Both the position numbers and the translations under genes were made by a program. From Deltaproteobacteria bacterium (GTDB lineage: Bacteria > UBA10199 > GCA-002796325 > JACPFF01), in the NCBI GenBank assembly GCA_016210045.1, contig JACQUX010000014.1, forward strand, positions 22,173 to 86,172: 64,000 bases of DNA. The letters are read 5' to 3'. Position 1 is the stretch's first letter, and each line of letters begins with the position of its first letter. The notes below the pieces were generated by a model. That model did no database searches and was not told the DNA's origin. It saw nothing but the letters and a program-made list of their open reading frames with translations. Below, piece by piece: positions 1-7,800 of this stretch.

Positions 1-955
1 CATGCGCCTCGGACCGCGACATGGCCATGACTTCGCCGATCGTTCCGTTCACCCAACGGCCGAAGCTGTCGTTGTTGAGCAGCATGACTTGCGCGCCGAC
101 CTTGAGCGTCATTTCGGTTTCCGTCGGACACTGTTCGGCGGGAAAATCGCCTTGCAGCTCGCCGTGCCAACGCACGCCCTTGCCGCGCAGCGCCTGCAAA
201 TGCTCCGCATTGATCGCCGCCGCAGCGTCGTTCGTCGTGGTTAACGTAATGTACGGTTCATCTCCCGGCGTGAACTTCGGTTCGCAGCGACTATTTAATT
301 GAGCGAGATCTGCTGCCGTGACGGAATTGTTCCGCACTGCGTTCAGCAGCCGGATGAAAGTCTCGTCGCGCTGGCGAAAGACGACATCGAGTTCCACGAG
401 CTCCAGCGAGAGTTCGGCAAAGACCGGGGCGTGAAAAAAATACGGACCGGGATAGAGCGACGCAAATATTTCCCGCTCGGCCGTTTTCACGACCGGCGGG
501 AGTTGGTACAGATCGCCGATCATGATGAGCTGCACGCCGCCGAACGGCTCGAGCGGACACCGACGTGCGGCGCGCAGGAACCGATCGACACAGGTGAAGA
601 GATCGGCGCGGACCATCGAGATCTCGTCGAGGACCAGCGTCTCTAATGTGGTGTAAAGCTTGTCCGCCCGCCGCTCCGCCTTTTGACCGGCTGCATGGGC
701 ACGCTCCGGCGTAATATCGGGGCGAAAACCGAAAAACGAATGAATCGTCTGTCCGCGGATATTCACCGCCGCGACGCCGGTGGGCGCCAACACCGCGACC
801 TGTTTGCGCGTCTGATCGCGAAACCGTTGCAGCAGCGTCGATTTCCCCGTCCCCGCCCGCCCGGTCAACAACACCGGCCGCACCCCTTCTTCCAACAACG
901 CCAACGCCCGCCGCCACGCGGGCGTAATCGTCAACGTTTCCGGCTCAGCACTCAT
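1..955 (-). CDS. PIF1-family DNA helicase, C-terminus beyond the window
   Basis: Superfamily 1B ATP-dependent DNA helicase, N-terminal 318 residues. The start at 955 gives MSAEPETLT and is followed by a Walker A loop GRAGTGKST (residues 32-40), the PIF1-type sequence APTGVAAVNIRGQTIHSFF (57-75), Walker B DEISM (110-114) and motif III GDLYQLPPV (147-155). These are the hallmarks of PIF1/Dda-like 5'-to-3' helicases, often annotated AAA helicases in bacteria. The frame stays open to the left edge, so the gene is cut by the window rather than broken. Bacterial members are usually 400-600 residues. Their role is unwinding forked or G-quadruplex DNA; the specific role here is not shown. Confidence 0.9.
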   Translation of the reverse strand, partial: MSAEPETLTITPAWRRALALLEEGVRPVLLTGRAGTGKSTLLQRFRDQTRKQVAVLAPTGVAAVNIRGQTIHSFFGFRPDITPERAHAAGQKAERRADKLYTTLETLVLDEISMVRADLFTCVDRFLRAARRCPLEPFGGVQLIMIGDLYQLPPVVKTAEREIFASLYPGPYFFHAPVFAELSLELVELDVVFRQRDETFIRLLNAVRNNSVTAADLAQLNSRCEPKFTPGDEPYITLTTTNDAAAAINAEHLQALRGKGVRWHGELQGDFPAEQCPTETEMTLKVGAQVMLLNNDSFGRWVNGTIGEVMAMSRSEAH

Positions 956-1086
956 GAAGGAAACGGCTAGCAGCTCCGATACGCGGGACAAAGTGGAAAA
1001 ATACCACGCGGGGAGGCGGCACCATCCACGCCAGCAACACCATATGGAGATTGCCCTCGCTCCGCATCAGGCGTTATAGACACTCC

Positions 1087-1887
1087 ATGCCAACGCTCAC
1101 GACACCACAAGACCTCACCCTCTACTACGAACAACGCGGACGCGGACCCGATTTGCTGTTGATCGGCGGATTGTCCGCGGATTGTTCGGTCTGGAGTTTC
1201 GTTGTCGACGCATTGGCGGAAAACTTCCGCGTCACCACGTTCGACAATCGCGGCGTCGGGCAGTCGGATGCGCCGGCGGGTCCGTACACGTTACAGATGA
1301 TGGCCGACGATACCCTTGCGCTGCTCGATGCCCTCCAGATCCCACGCACGCGTGTGGTGGGTCATTCGATGGGCGGCGCGATCCTCCAGCTGCTCTGCCT
1401 GGAACATCCCGACCGCGTGGCACGTGCGGTGATTTGCGCGTCGGCCGCGCGCGTGCCGTTGCCGTCGCAGCAGCATGTCGAATCGGTGGCGCAATTGCGC
1501 GAGGCGGGGATCGCGCCGGAGCTTCTCGCGCTCGTGACGATGCCGTGGATCTTCGGCGAGGCGTTTTTGCAAGACGACGCGCGCGTCGTGCTGGCGCGCG
1601 CGGCCTTGCTCGGCAATCCCCGCCCGCAATCGATTGCCGCGTTCCGCGCGCAAGTGGCGGCGTGCATCGGCACGGATCTGCGCCGGCGCCTCGCTGCGAT
1701 CCACACGCCGACGCTCATTCTCGCGGGGCGCGAAGACATCCTCACGCCGGTGCGTTGCAGCGAAGAGTTGCATCGCGGCATCCGCGAGGCCCAACTCACG
1801 ATCCTCGACGACTGCGCGCATATGGTGCAGGTCGAGCAACCGGAACGCTTCGTCGCCCTCGTCACCGATTTTCTGCGCAACGCGTGA
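1087..1887 (+). CDS. alpha/beta-fold hydrolase
   Basis: A 266-residue alpha/beta hydrolase. The nucleophile elbow is GHSMGG with Ser94, the acid is probably Asp218 in AGREDILTP, and the base His246 in DDCAHMVQVEQP. The segment DNRGVGQSD (53-61) is typical of the 3-oxoadipate enol-lactonase/haloperoxidase-like branch. No signal peptide is seen, so it is probably cytoplasmic. I preferred ATG 1087 over a TTG 36 bases upstream, although no clear ribosome binding site supports either. The substrate cannot be inferred because neighbours are unrelated. Confidence 0.85.
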   Translation: MPTLTTPQDLTLYYEQRGRGPDLLLIGGLSADCSVWSFVVDALAENFRVTTFDNRGVGQSDAPAGPYTLQMMADDTLALLDALQIPRTRVVGHSMGGAILQLLCLEHPDRVARAVICASAARVPLPSQQHVESVAQLREAGIAPELLALVTMPWIFGEAFLQDDARVVLARAALLGNPRPQSIAAFRAQVAACIGTDLRRRLAAIHTPTLILAGREDILTPVRCSEELHRGIREAQLTILDDCAHMVQVEQPERFVALVTDFLRNA

Positions 1888-1944
1888 CGTTATGAGAAGC
1901 AGCTGGGAGTAATATTGTGCGAATCTATATGTTCGAACGCCTCA

Positions 1945-2916
1945 TCATTTTCCACACCGCCAGCGCCACAGCGAGTGCTCGGTGGCGGCGTAGAGTCGGG
2001 AGGTGGCGGTGAGGGTTTGGACGATGACGGGGTGCGAGGGGAATCCGCTCTGCAGCGGTTGCCAGGTCTCTTCATCGGCGTCGAGACGATACACGCCATC
2101 GCTGGCGCCTAAGAAGAGCTGGCCCTTCCAGACCGCGAGGGCCGTCGGAATTTCGGGGAAGCCGAAGCCGGCGGCGGGGTCGATCGGTTCGCAGCTCGAA
2201 GCGAAGTTCCAGCAGCGGTGCAAGGTGTCCGCGGTCGCGACATATTGGTAGTCACCGTAGGGTTGCAGCGCGCGGATGGCGGTGCCGTCCACGCTGGCGT
2301 TGACGTTCCATGCGACTTGGGCCCACGGGTCGAGCAGCCAGATGGCGCCGGCGGCGGTGCCGACGAAGAGGTCGTCGGATGATTCGTCGGCCGGCGCGAG
2401 TGCGGTGACTGTAGCCTCGAGCGGCGGCGAGATCGGGGCCCACAGATCGCTCGCGTCATCCCATTGCGCGACGCCTTCTGCGCTCCCGAGAAAACAGTGC
2501 CCGGCGCTGGTGAGTAGCGTCCGAGCGTTCGTGGGCGCGTCGGGCATCCCGGTCCAACTGAGGTCATTGTCGCTGCGCCGCAACAGCGCGTTCGGTCCGG
2601 CGCTGACTTGAATCAGCCAGAGGTGGTCGCCGTGCGGGACGAGTGTCGTGACAAACGGTTGGTTGCTCCACTGCGGCGGCAGAAGACCGTCGTTCTGTTT
2701 TTTCCATGCCTGCGCCGCCGGCTGCCATTGCGCCGCACCACCGAGCCCGCCGACCCACAGCGCCCCGTGCCACCGCGCAACCGTGCGCAGCAAAATCAGC
2801 GGCGGATTGGTTTTCAGTTTCGACCAATGGCCCGCGGCCACACACGCGGCAGGCCCGGCCAGCGCCGCCAACTGTCCGATGGTTTCTTGCACGACGGAAC
2901 CGATGCATAGCGACAT
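1945..2916 (-). CDS. predicted secreted beta-propeller-like protein
   Basis: A 323-residue protein of unknown function. It contains repeated short units of the type 'LWVGGLGGAAQW', 'CFLGSAEGVAQW', 'LFVGTAAGAIWLL' and 'LFLGASDGVYRLD', each beta-rich and about 40-50 residues apart, as in beta-propellers of the two-component-regulator or WD40-like kind. The N-terminus has a modest hydrophobic stretch that may be an export signal but lacks a clear cleavage site. It is transcribed divergently from the malic enzyme gene. The repeat structure is visible; the propeller fold is an inference. Confidence 0.65.
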   Translation of the reverse strand: MSLCIGSVVQETIGQLAALAGPAACVAAGHWSKLKTNPPLILLRTVARWHGALWVGGLGGAAQWQPAAQAWKKQNDGLLPPQWSNQPFVTTLVPHGDHLWLIQVSAGPNALLRRSDNDLSWTGMPDAPTNARTLLTSAGHCFLGSAEGVAQWDDASDLWAPISPPLEATVTALAPADESSDDLFVGTAAGAIWLLDPWAQVAWNVNASVDGTAIRALQPYGDYQYVATADTLHRCWNFASSCEPIDPAAGFGFPEIPTALAVWKGQLFLGASDGVYRLDADEETWQPLQSGFPSHPVIVQTLTATSRLYAATEHSLWRWRCGK

Positions 2917-3016
2917 AGCGCCTCCCTCAGACGCGATTGTTATCCAAAATGAATGCCAAGAGAGCGCATCGCGAAAACGAACAGGCTTTGCGTCGGGGGC
3001 GGCGAAACCCGCTCAA

Positions 3017-3072
3017 TCAGTGATCGAAATTCGATCGATCGGTGTTCGAATTTCAGACACTGTCATCACTGA
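3017..3072. promoter_or_regulatory. nested inverted repeat upstream of malic enzyme
   Basis: Two nested perfect inverted repeats lie in the 238-base divergent gap. The outer arms are TCAGTGAT (3017-3024) and ATCACTGA (3065-3072). The inner arms are GAAATTCGA (3026-3034) and TCGAATTTC (3046-3054). There is no following T-run, so this looks more like an operator than a terminator. The rest of the gap shows no recognisable RNA gene. The regulator is unknown. Confidence 0.45.
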
Positions 3073-3154
3073 CGCTTTCATCAATCGACCCCCTCGCCGC
3101 ACACGCACATTTGTACGTGCGCGGCGTTGGGCGGAGGAGTATGGGGCAGCGACT

Positions 3155-4867
3155 ATGGCGACTCGGATCAAAATCGACGCGGTGACGGGAGAGCGATATT
3201 TAGCGGTGCGGCGCAAGGGATTGGGGCTAATCGAAGATCCGCTCGCGAACAAAGGGACGGCGTTCACGGCGGAGGAGCGCGATCTGCTGGGCCTACGCGG
3301 GCTGTTGCCGCCGGCGCAGTTTGGGATCAAGGAACAATTGGCGCGGACCTATGAACACTTTCGCACCAAGACCACGCCGCTGGGGAAGCATGTCTACTTG
3401 AACAGTCTGCACGATCGCAATGAAGTGCTCTTTTACCGACTGTTGCAGGAACACATCGAAGAGATGATGCCGATTATCTACACGCCGACGGTCGGCGAGG
3501 CGTGCCAACAATTTTCCCACATCTATCGTCGGCCGCGCGGACTCTTCGTGAGTTACGATCTGAAAGATCGCATTCCGGAACTATTGGCGAATGCGCGATT
3601 GCGCGCGCCGCGCGTGATCGTCGTGACGGACGGCGAACGGATTTTGGGGTTGGGCGATCAAGGCGCGGGGGGGATGGGGATCTCGATCGGGAAGTTGTGT
3701 CTCTACACGTTGTGCGGCGGGATTCCGCCGTATGACACGTTGCCGATCATGCTCGATGTCGGCACGGATAATCAGGCATTGCTCGACGATCCGCTCTATT
3801 TGGGACTGCGGCGTGCGCGGGTGCGGGGACCGAAGTACCAAGCCTTTGTGGATCGTTTCGTCGACGCCGTGCGCACCGCGTTTCCGCACACGTTGTTGCA
3901 GTGGGAGGATTTCCTGAAGGGGAATGCGATCACGCAGCTGCAACGCTTTCGCGATCGACTCTGCACATTCAACGACGACATCCAGGGCACGGCCGCCGTC
4001 GCACTGGCCGGGATTTTTTCCGCGTTGCGCGTCACGAAGCAGCCACTGACGGAACAGCGACTGGTCTTTGCGGGCGCGGGCGCCGCCGCGCAGGGGATCG
4101 GCGACTTGTTCGTGCTCGCGCTCCAACATGCCGGGCTCACGCGCGACGAAGCGCGGCGTCACGTCTGGACGGTCGACAGCAAAGGACTCGTCGTGGCCGA
4201 TCGCCCCAACTTGGACGATTTCAAACGCGCGTTCGCCCGCGACGCAACGGAGGCTGCGGCATATCCGCGTCGCGACGGCGCGACGATTTCGCTGCACGAG
4301 GTGATCGCTCACGTTCAGCCCACAATTCTCCTCGGCACCTCCGGCACTGCGGGGATGTTTTCGGAAACGATCGTCCGCGCAATGGCCGCGCAGCAAACAC
4401 GGCCGATTATTTTTCCCCTTTCTAACCCCACGTCGAAGGCCGAATGCACGGCGGCGGATGCGATCCGATGGTCAGACGGCCATGCGCTGGTGGCCACCGG
4501 CAGCCCGTTTGAACCGGTGTTGCATGGTGGAAAGCGGTATCGGATCGGGCAGGGGAACAATGCGTACATCTTTCCAGGCGTCGGCTTAGGCGTCACCACG
4601 GCCAAGATCCGGCGCGTGACCGACGGGATGTTCCTGGCCGCCGCGCGCGCGCTCGCGTCCGTGGTCACGCCGCGCGACTTGAACGAAGGCGCGCTGTTCC
4701 CCGCGCTCCCGCGCATCCGCGAGGCCTCCCTGGCGGTGGCCGTGGCGGTCGTGCGGCGCGCAGTCGAGGAGAGCCACGCCGCACCCAAGGTGCTGCACCG
4801 ACTCGAATCCACCCTACAACAAGCCATGTGGACCCCGGCCTACCTCCCGCTCCGGTACGAGGCATAA
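3155..4867 (+). CDS. maeA: NAD-type malic enzyme
   Basis: Oxidative decarboxylation of malate to pyruvate and CO2 with reduction of NAD(P)+. The 570-residue protein matches the long (SfcA/MaeA, eukaryote-like) malic enzyme family in length and motifs: YTPTVGEACQQFSHIYRRPRG with catalytic Tyr109, metal-binding FNDDIQGTAAV, the Rossmann loop VFAGAGAAAQGIG, then FPLSNPTSKAECTAADA and the C-terminal QGNNAYIFPGVGLG. The frame is open far upstream, but family similarity begins at ATG 3155; GGAGGAG sits about 15 bases upstream of it. NAD versus NADP preference cannot be decided by eye. A hairpin repeat follows its stop codon. Confidence 0.93.
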   Translation: MATRIKIDAVTGERYLAVRRKGLGLIEDPLANKGTAFTAEERDLLGLRGLLPPAQFGIKEQLARTYEHFRTKTTPLGKHVYLNSLHDRNEVLFYRLLQEHIEEMMPIIYTPTVGEACQQFSHIYRRPRGLFVSYDLKDRIPELLANARLRAPRVIVVTDGERILGLGDQGAGGMGISIGKLCLYTLCGGIPPYDTLPIMLDVGTDNQALLDDPLYLGLRRARVRGPKYQAFVDRFVDAVRTAFPHTLLQWEDFLKGNAITQLQRFRDRLCTFNDDIQGTAAVALAGIFSALRVTKQPLTEQRLVFAGAGAAAQGIGDLFVLALQHAGLTRDEARRHVWTVDSKGLVVADRPNLDDFKRAFARDATEAAAYPRRDGATISLHEVIAHVQPTILLGTSGTAGMFSETIVRAMAAQQTRPIIFPLSNPTSKAECTAADAIRWSDGHALVATGSPFEPVLHGGKRYRIGQGNNAYIFPGVGLGVTTAKIRRVTDGMFLAAARALASVVTPRDLNEGALFPALPRIREASLAVAVAVVRRAVEESHAAPKVLHRLESTLQQAMWTPAYLPLRYEA

Positions 4868-4870
4868 CTG

Positions 4871-4943
4871 CATCGCAGCGGGGACAGGTACCTTGCAATG
4901 CGCTATTTACGGGCATCGCAAGGTACCTGTCCCCACTGCGATG
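4871..4943. repeat. dispersed GGGGACAGGTACCTT hairpin element, copy 1
   Basis: Two 31-base arms match at 29 positions, pairing 'catcgcagcggggacaggta' with its complement around a short spacer. The core GGGGACAGGTACCTT occurs in the same arrangement at 31.0 kb and 48.3 kb. Palindromic copies placed just after genes resemble REP/BIME elements moved by RAYT (Y1) transposases. No such transposase is in the window. It may also act as a transcript-end hairpin for the malic enzyme gene. Confidence 0.85.
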
Positions 4944-5028
4944 ATTGGGACGCAACCTGCGCTATGCGACGTACCGATATTGAACACTGAGGGGATCGTC
5001 CGCACATCCATTGGGGAGGAAAGCCGCC

Positions 5029-5457
5029 ATGACCACGATTCAACCGACGTTCTATAACCGACCGGCGGATAAGCAACGCATCGCCGACAAACTGAAGGGG
5101 AGTAGCCCGGTTGCGGCGGCGCCAGTCACGGAAGACAAAAAGTGTGCCCACACCAGCGCGATGACGCAAGTCGACGGCCAGCGCGTCGAAGTGCTCGAGA
5201 CTTGGAATCCGGGAATCTGCGGACGGTCGCACTTCAATATCTTCACGCCGAGCGGAGAGCGGTTGGAGTTCGATGCCCAGGCCGACAACTTTCTCAGCGG
5301 CGGCGCGGTGACGTTCGCCGATATCGACGGCAACGGCGTCTCCGATATGGTCATCACGTATCGCACCACGGCCGGAGAAGTGACTGGCTATGAGGTCGCG
5401 TACAACATTACGTCCTACGCGCGGCCGCAACCGACGCGCGACGGCTGTGGGCAGTAA
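5029..5457 (+). CDS. hypothetical protein with a DxDGNG calcium-loop motif
   Basis: A 142-residue protein of unknown function. Start ATG 5029 is chosen because GGGGAGGA lies 8 bases upstream. Residues near 100-110 read FADIDGNGVSDMVI, the D-x-D-x-N/D-G loop of FG-GAP/VCBS or EF-hand-like calcium sites. It has two conserved-looking Cys (KKCAHT and GICGRS) and a C-terminal Cys. No signal peptide is apparent. It precedes a lipoprotein gene by 17 bases and may be co-transcribed with it. Confidence 0.6.
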   Translation: MTTIQPTFYNRPADKQRIADKLKGSSPVAAAPVTEDKKCAHTSAMTQVDGQRVEVLETWNPGICGRSHFNIFTPSGERLEFDAQADNFLSGGAVTFADIDGNGVSDMVITYRTTAGEVTGYEVAYNITSYARPQPTRDGCGQ

Positions 5458-5474
5458 TTGAACTCGGGGGTCAC

Positions 5475-6125
5475 ATGCAACGCACCGTGCCACAACTCGT
5501 AACGATCGGCGTCGGTTTCGGCTGTCTCTGTCTCGTCATCGGATGTGGGGGAGCCGGGGGAACCGGCACAAACAGCAACACAGCCCTCAGTGTCACGCAG
5601 GGGGGATATCCCGACGTCAGCGGCACGTATCAAGTCACCGATTCCAGTTGCGACTTCGCGGATGTCTCCGACGATTATGACGTCGACCAAGATGACAGCA
5701 TCCTCTCGATTGGGCGCGTGTATGCGGCTGCCAGCGGTGTCTCCACAACGGACGAGTCGCCGGCCAACACGACTGCGCCCGTGATCCCAAGTATCGGAGC
5801 GCCGTCGTTGAAATTCGGGACACGCTCCAAATATGTGGCGACGATCAGCCAATCCGGCGCCATTACACTCATCGCGGATCAGGGGACGGAACAATTCACT
5901 TGCACGGCCAATGCCGCCCTGCCGCTCATCCCCTTTTCGTGTACGAGTCGCCAAACCATCTGCGCGTTCATCATCGAACAGACTGAGCCAGGTTCATCAA
6001 ACGACGACGCAACCACAGAAGGGGCGTCGAACAGCGGCGAAACTGCCGAAGATTCGACGAGCACGGGCCCTGCAACCACATCCGGCGCTGCGGTCCCGGT
6101 GAATCAGACCCTGCTCGGCAAATAA
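5475..6125 (+). CDS. putative lipoprotein
   Basis: A 216-residue protein with a lipoprotein signal peptide: a hydrophobic stretch VTIGVGFGCLCLVIGC with lipobox LVIG|C. A Gly/Thr/Asn-rich linker follows. The middle carries an Asp-rich segment (FADVSDDYDVDQDD), and the C-terminal 45 residues are Ser/Thr/Asn-rich low complexity. It is probably anchored in the outer membrane. No recognised domain. GGGGGTCAC lies upstream of the start. Confidence 0.65.
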   Translation: MQRTVPQLVTIGVGFGCLCLVIGCGGAGGTGTNSNTALSVTQGGYPDVSGTYQVTDSSCDFADVSDDYDVDQDDSILSIGRVYAAASGVSTTDESPANTTAPVIPSIGAPSLKFGTRSKYVATISQSGAITLIADQGTEQFTCTANAALPLIPFSCTSRQTICAFIIEQTEPGSSNDDATTEGASNSGETAEDSTSTGPATTSGAAVPVNQTLLGK

Positions 6126-6147
6126 TCGACCACACCGTCTTCCCACC

Positions 6148-7563
6148 TTATCCCTTCGATGGGCCGGTGCGTCCTCCGGTGCGACGACGACCGAAGAAGC
6201 TGAAACGGCTGCGTGGCGCGGCCGGCGCGCCCTCTTTGCGGGGCATCCCTTCCCGCCGCGGTTGTCCGCTTGTGGGTTGCGGTGGGCGAGCGAAGCGCAC
6301 CGGCGCCGGTCGCCCTCCGGATGCAATCGGCCGCGATGTGGCGGGGCGTCCCTCCGCACTACGGTGCGGTTGGAAATGGCTTCGCGTACCTCGGCCCTCA
6401 GACCGCAGCGCGGGTGACACGGTCGGCGCAGGCAGGTTGGGGATCTTGCGACTCGGCGCGAGTTGCGGCAACGGCGCCACGGGAAGTGCCTTGCGGATCA
6501 GGCGTTCAATGGCGCGAATTTCTTGCCGCTGCTCCGGGGTCACGAACGAGATCGCGCGCCCCGTTTTTCCGGCACGGCCAGTGCGACCAATCCGATGCAC
6601 GTAATCTTCCGATTGTTGCGGCAAGTCGAAATTGATCACGACTTCGATGTCGCTCACGTCGATCCCGCGCGCGGCAATGTCGGTCGCGACGAGGATGCGA
6701 TATTTGCCGGAACGGAACCCGCCCATCGCGTCGCGGCGTTGACTCTGCGAGCGATTGCCGTGGATCTCGGTCACATTATGTCCAAGCGTTTGCAACACGC
6801 GGGTGATCTTCTTCGCGCCGTGCTTGGTGCGCGAAAAGACCAACACCGTGCCGTGATACGTCTGGAGCAGACTTTCGAGCAGTTGCAGCTTGGACGCTTG
6901 TGGAATGATGAAGACCTCTTGCTCGATCTCGGCGATCGTCGACCCTGCCGGCGCGACTTCGATCCGCACCGGGAGCGACATGCAATTCGTCGCCAACTTC
7001 ACGATCGGCTGCGGCATGGTGGCGGAAAAGAGCATCGTTTGCCGTTCGCTGGGGATCATCTTCATGATCCGATTCAGTTGCGGCGCGAAACCCATATCGA
7101 GCATCCGATCGGCTTCGTCCAACACCAGGATCTGGATGTCGTGCAGCGTGACGTGGCGCTGCTCCATGTGGTCGATCAGCCGTCCCGGCGTCGCCACCAG
7201 GATGCGCGGCCGTTGCCGCAGCGCTTGCAACTGCCGCGGCATCGATTCGCCGCCGATCAGGATCGCCGACCGCATCTGGTACGGACGCGCGAGCAGCTGC
7301 AGCACTTCATCGACTTGATGCGCCAATTCCCGCGTCGGGAGCAAGATCAGCGCGCGGCCAGTGCAGAGATCGAGCCGCTGAATCAGCGGAATGCCGAACG
7401 CCAGCGTCTTGCCGGTGCCGGTCTGGGCGATGCCCATCACGTCTTTGCCTTCCAGTCCGATCGGGATCGACTGCTGCTGGATGGGGGTGGGAGTCACGAT
7501 GTGGCGCTGTTTCAGCACCTCTAGAATGCGTGACGCAATGCCGAGATGTTGGAAATCGGCCAT
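6148..7563 (-). CDS. DEAD-box ATP-dependent RNA helicase (RhlE-like)
   Basis: A 471-residue DEAD-box helicase. The Q motif FQHLGIASRILEVL is followed by AQTGTGKT (46-53), PTRELA, the DEAD Walker B, SAT and the C-terminal HRIGRTGRAG. The last 100 residues form a basic Arg/Pro/Gly-rich tail, as in RhlE, that probably binds RNA nonspecifically. Start ATG 7563 begins the Q motif directly; the longer frame upstream has no family similarity. The likely role is rRNA/ribosome maturation or mRNA turnover. Confidence 0.93.
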   Translation of the reverse strand: MADFQHLGIASRILEVLKQRHIVTPTPIQQQSIPIGLEGKDVMGIAQTGTGKTLAFGIPLIQRLDLCTGRALILLPTRELAHQVDEVLQLLARPYQMRSAILIGGESMPRQLQALRQRPRILVATPGRLIDHMEQRHVTLHDIQILVLDEADRMLDMGFAPQLNRIMKMIPSERQTMLFSATMPQPIVKLATNCMSLPVRIEVAPAGSTIAEIEQEVFIIPQASKLQLLESLLQTYHGTVLVFSRTKHGAKKITRVLQTLGHNVTEIHGNRSQSQRRDAMGGFRSGKYRILVATDIAARGIDVSDIEVVINFDLPQQSEDYVHRIGRTGRAGKTGRAISFVTPEQRQEIRAIERLIRKALPVAPLPQLAPSRKIPNLPAPTVSPALRSEGRGTRSHFQPHRSAEGRPATSRPIASGGRPAPVRFARPPQPTSGQPRREGMPRKEGAPAAPRSRFSFFGRRRTGGRTGPSKG

Positions 7564-7800
7564 AAGGGGAATACCTTTCTTCAGGCGCGGAAATCCGCGT
7601 CCTGATGATCCGTTCATGGAGGGTGGTGACGAATTGGCAGCGGAAAAATTCCGAAACGCAAAAGACACTTCTCACATGGGAGACAGCCCAAACGCTGTCG
7701 CAATTTGCGCGCCTTGTAGCAGGTCCTGGGAGGATTGCAAGGGAAAGCTGGCGTGCTCAGTTGAGCGAGTAGGGGATGGGTGACAGTGAACGTTCGGCCG

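Noticed and set aside
291..970. Several open frames on both strands at the left end
   Set aside because: They are shadows of the PIF1-type helicase, whose motifs lie in a minus-strand frame open to the window edge.
2648..3154. 169-residue N-terminal extension of malic enzyme
   Set aside because: It runs antisense to the propeller gene start and through the intergenic region, with no similarity to malic enzymes; the family start is at 3155.
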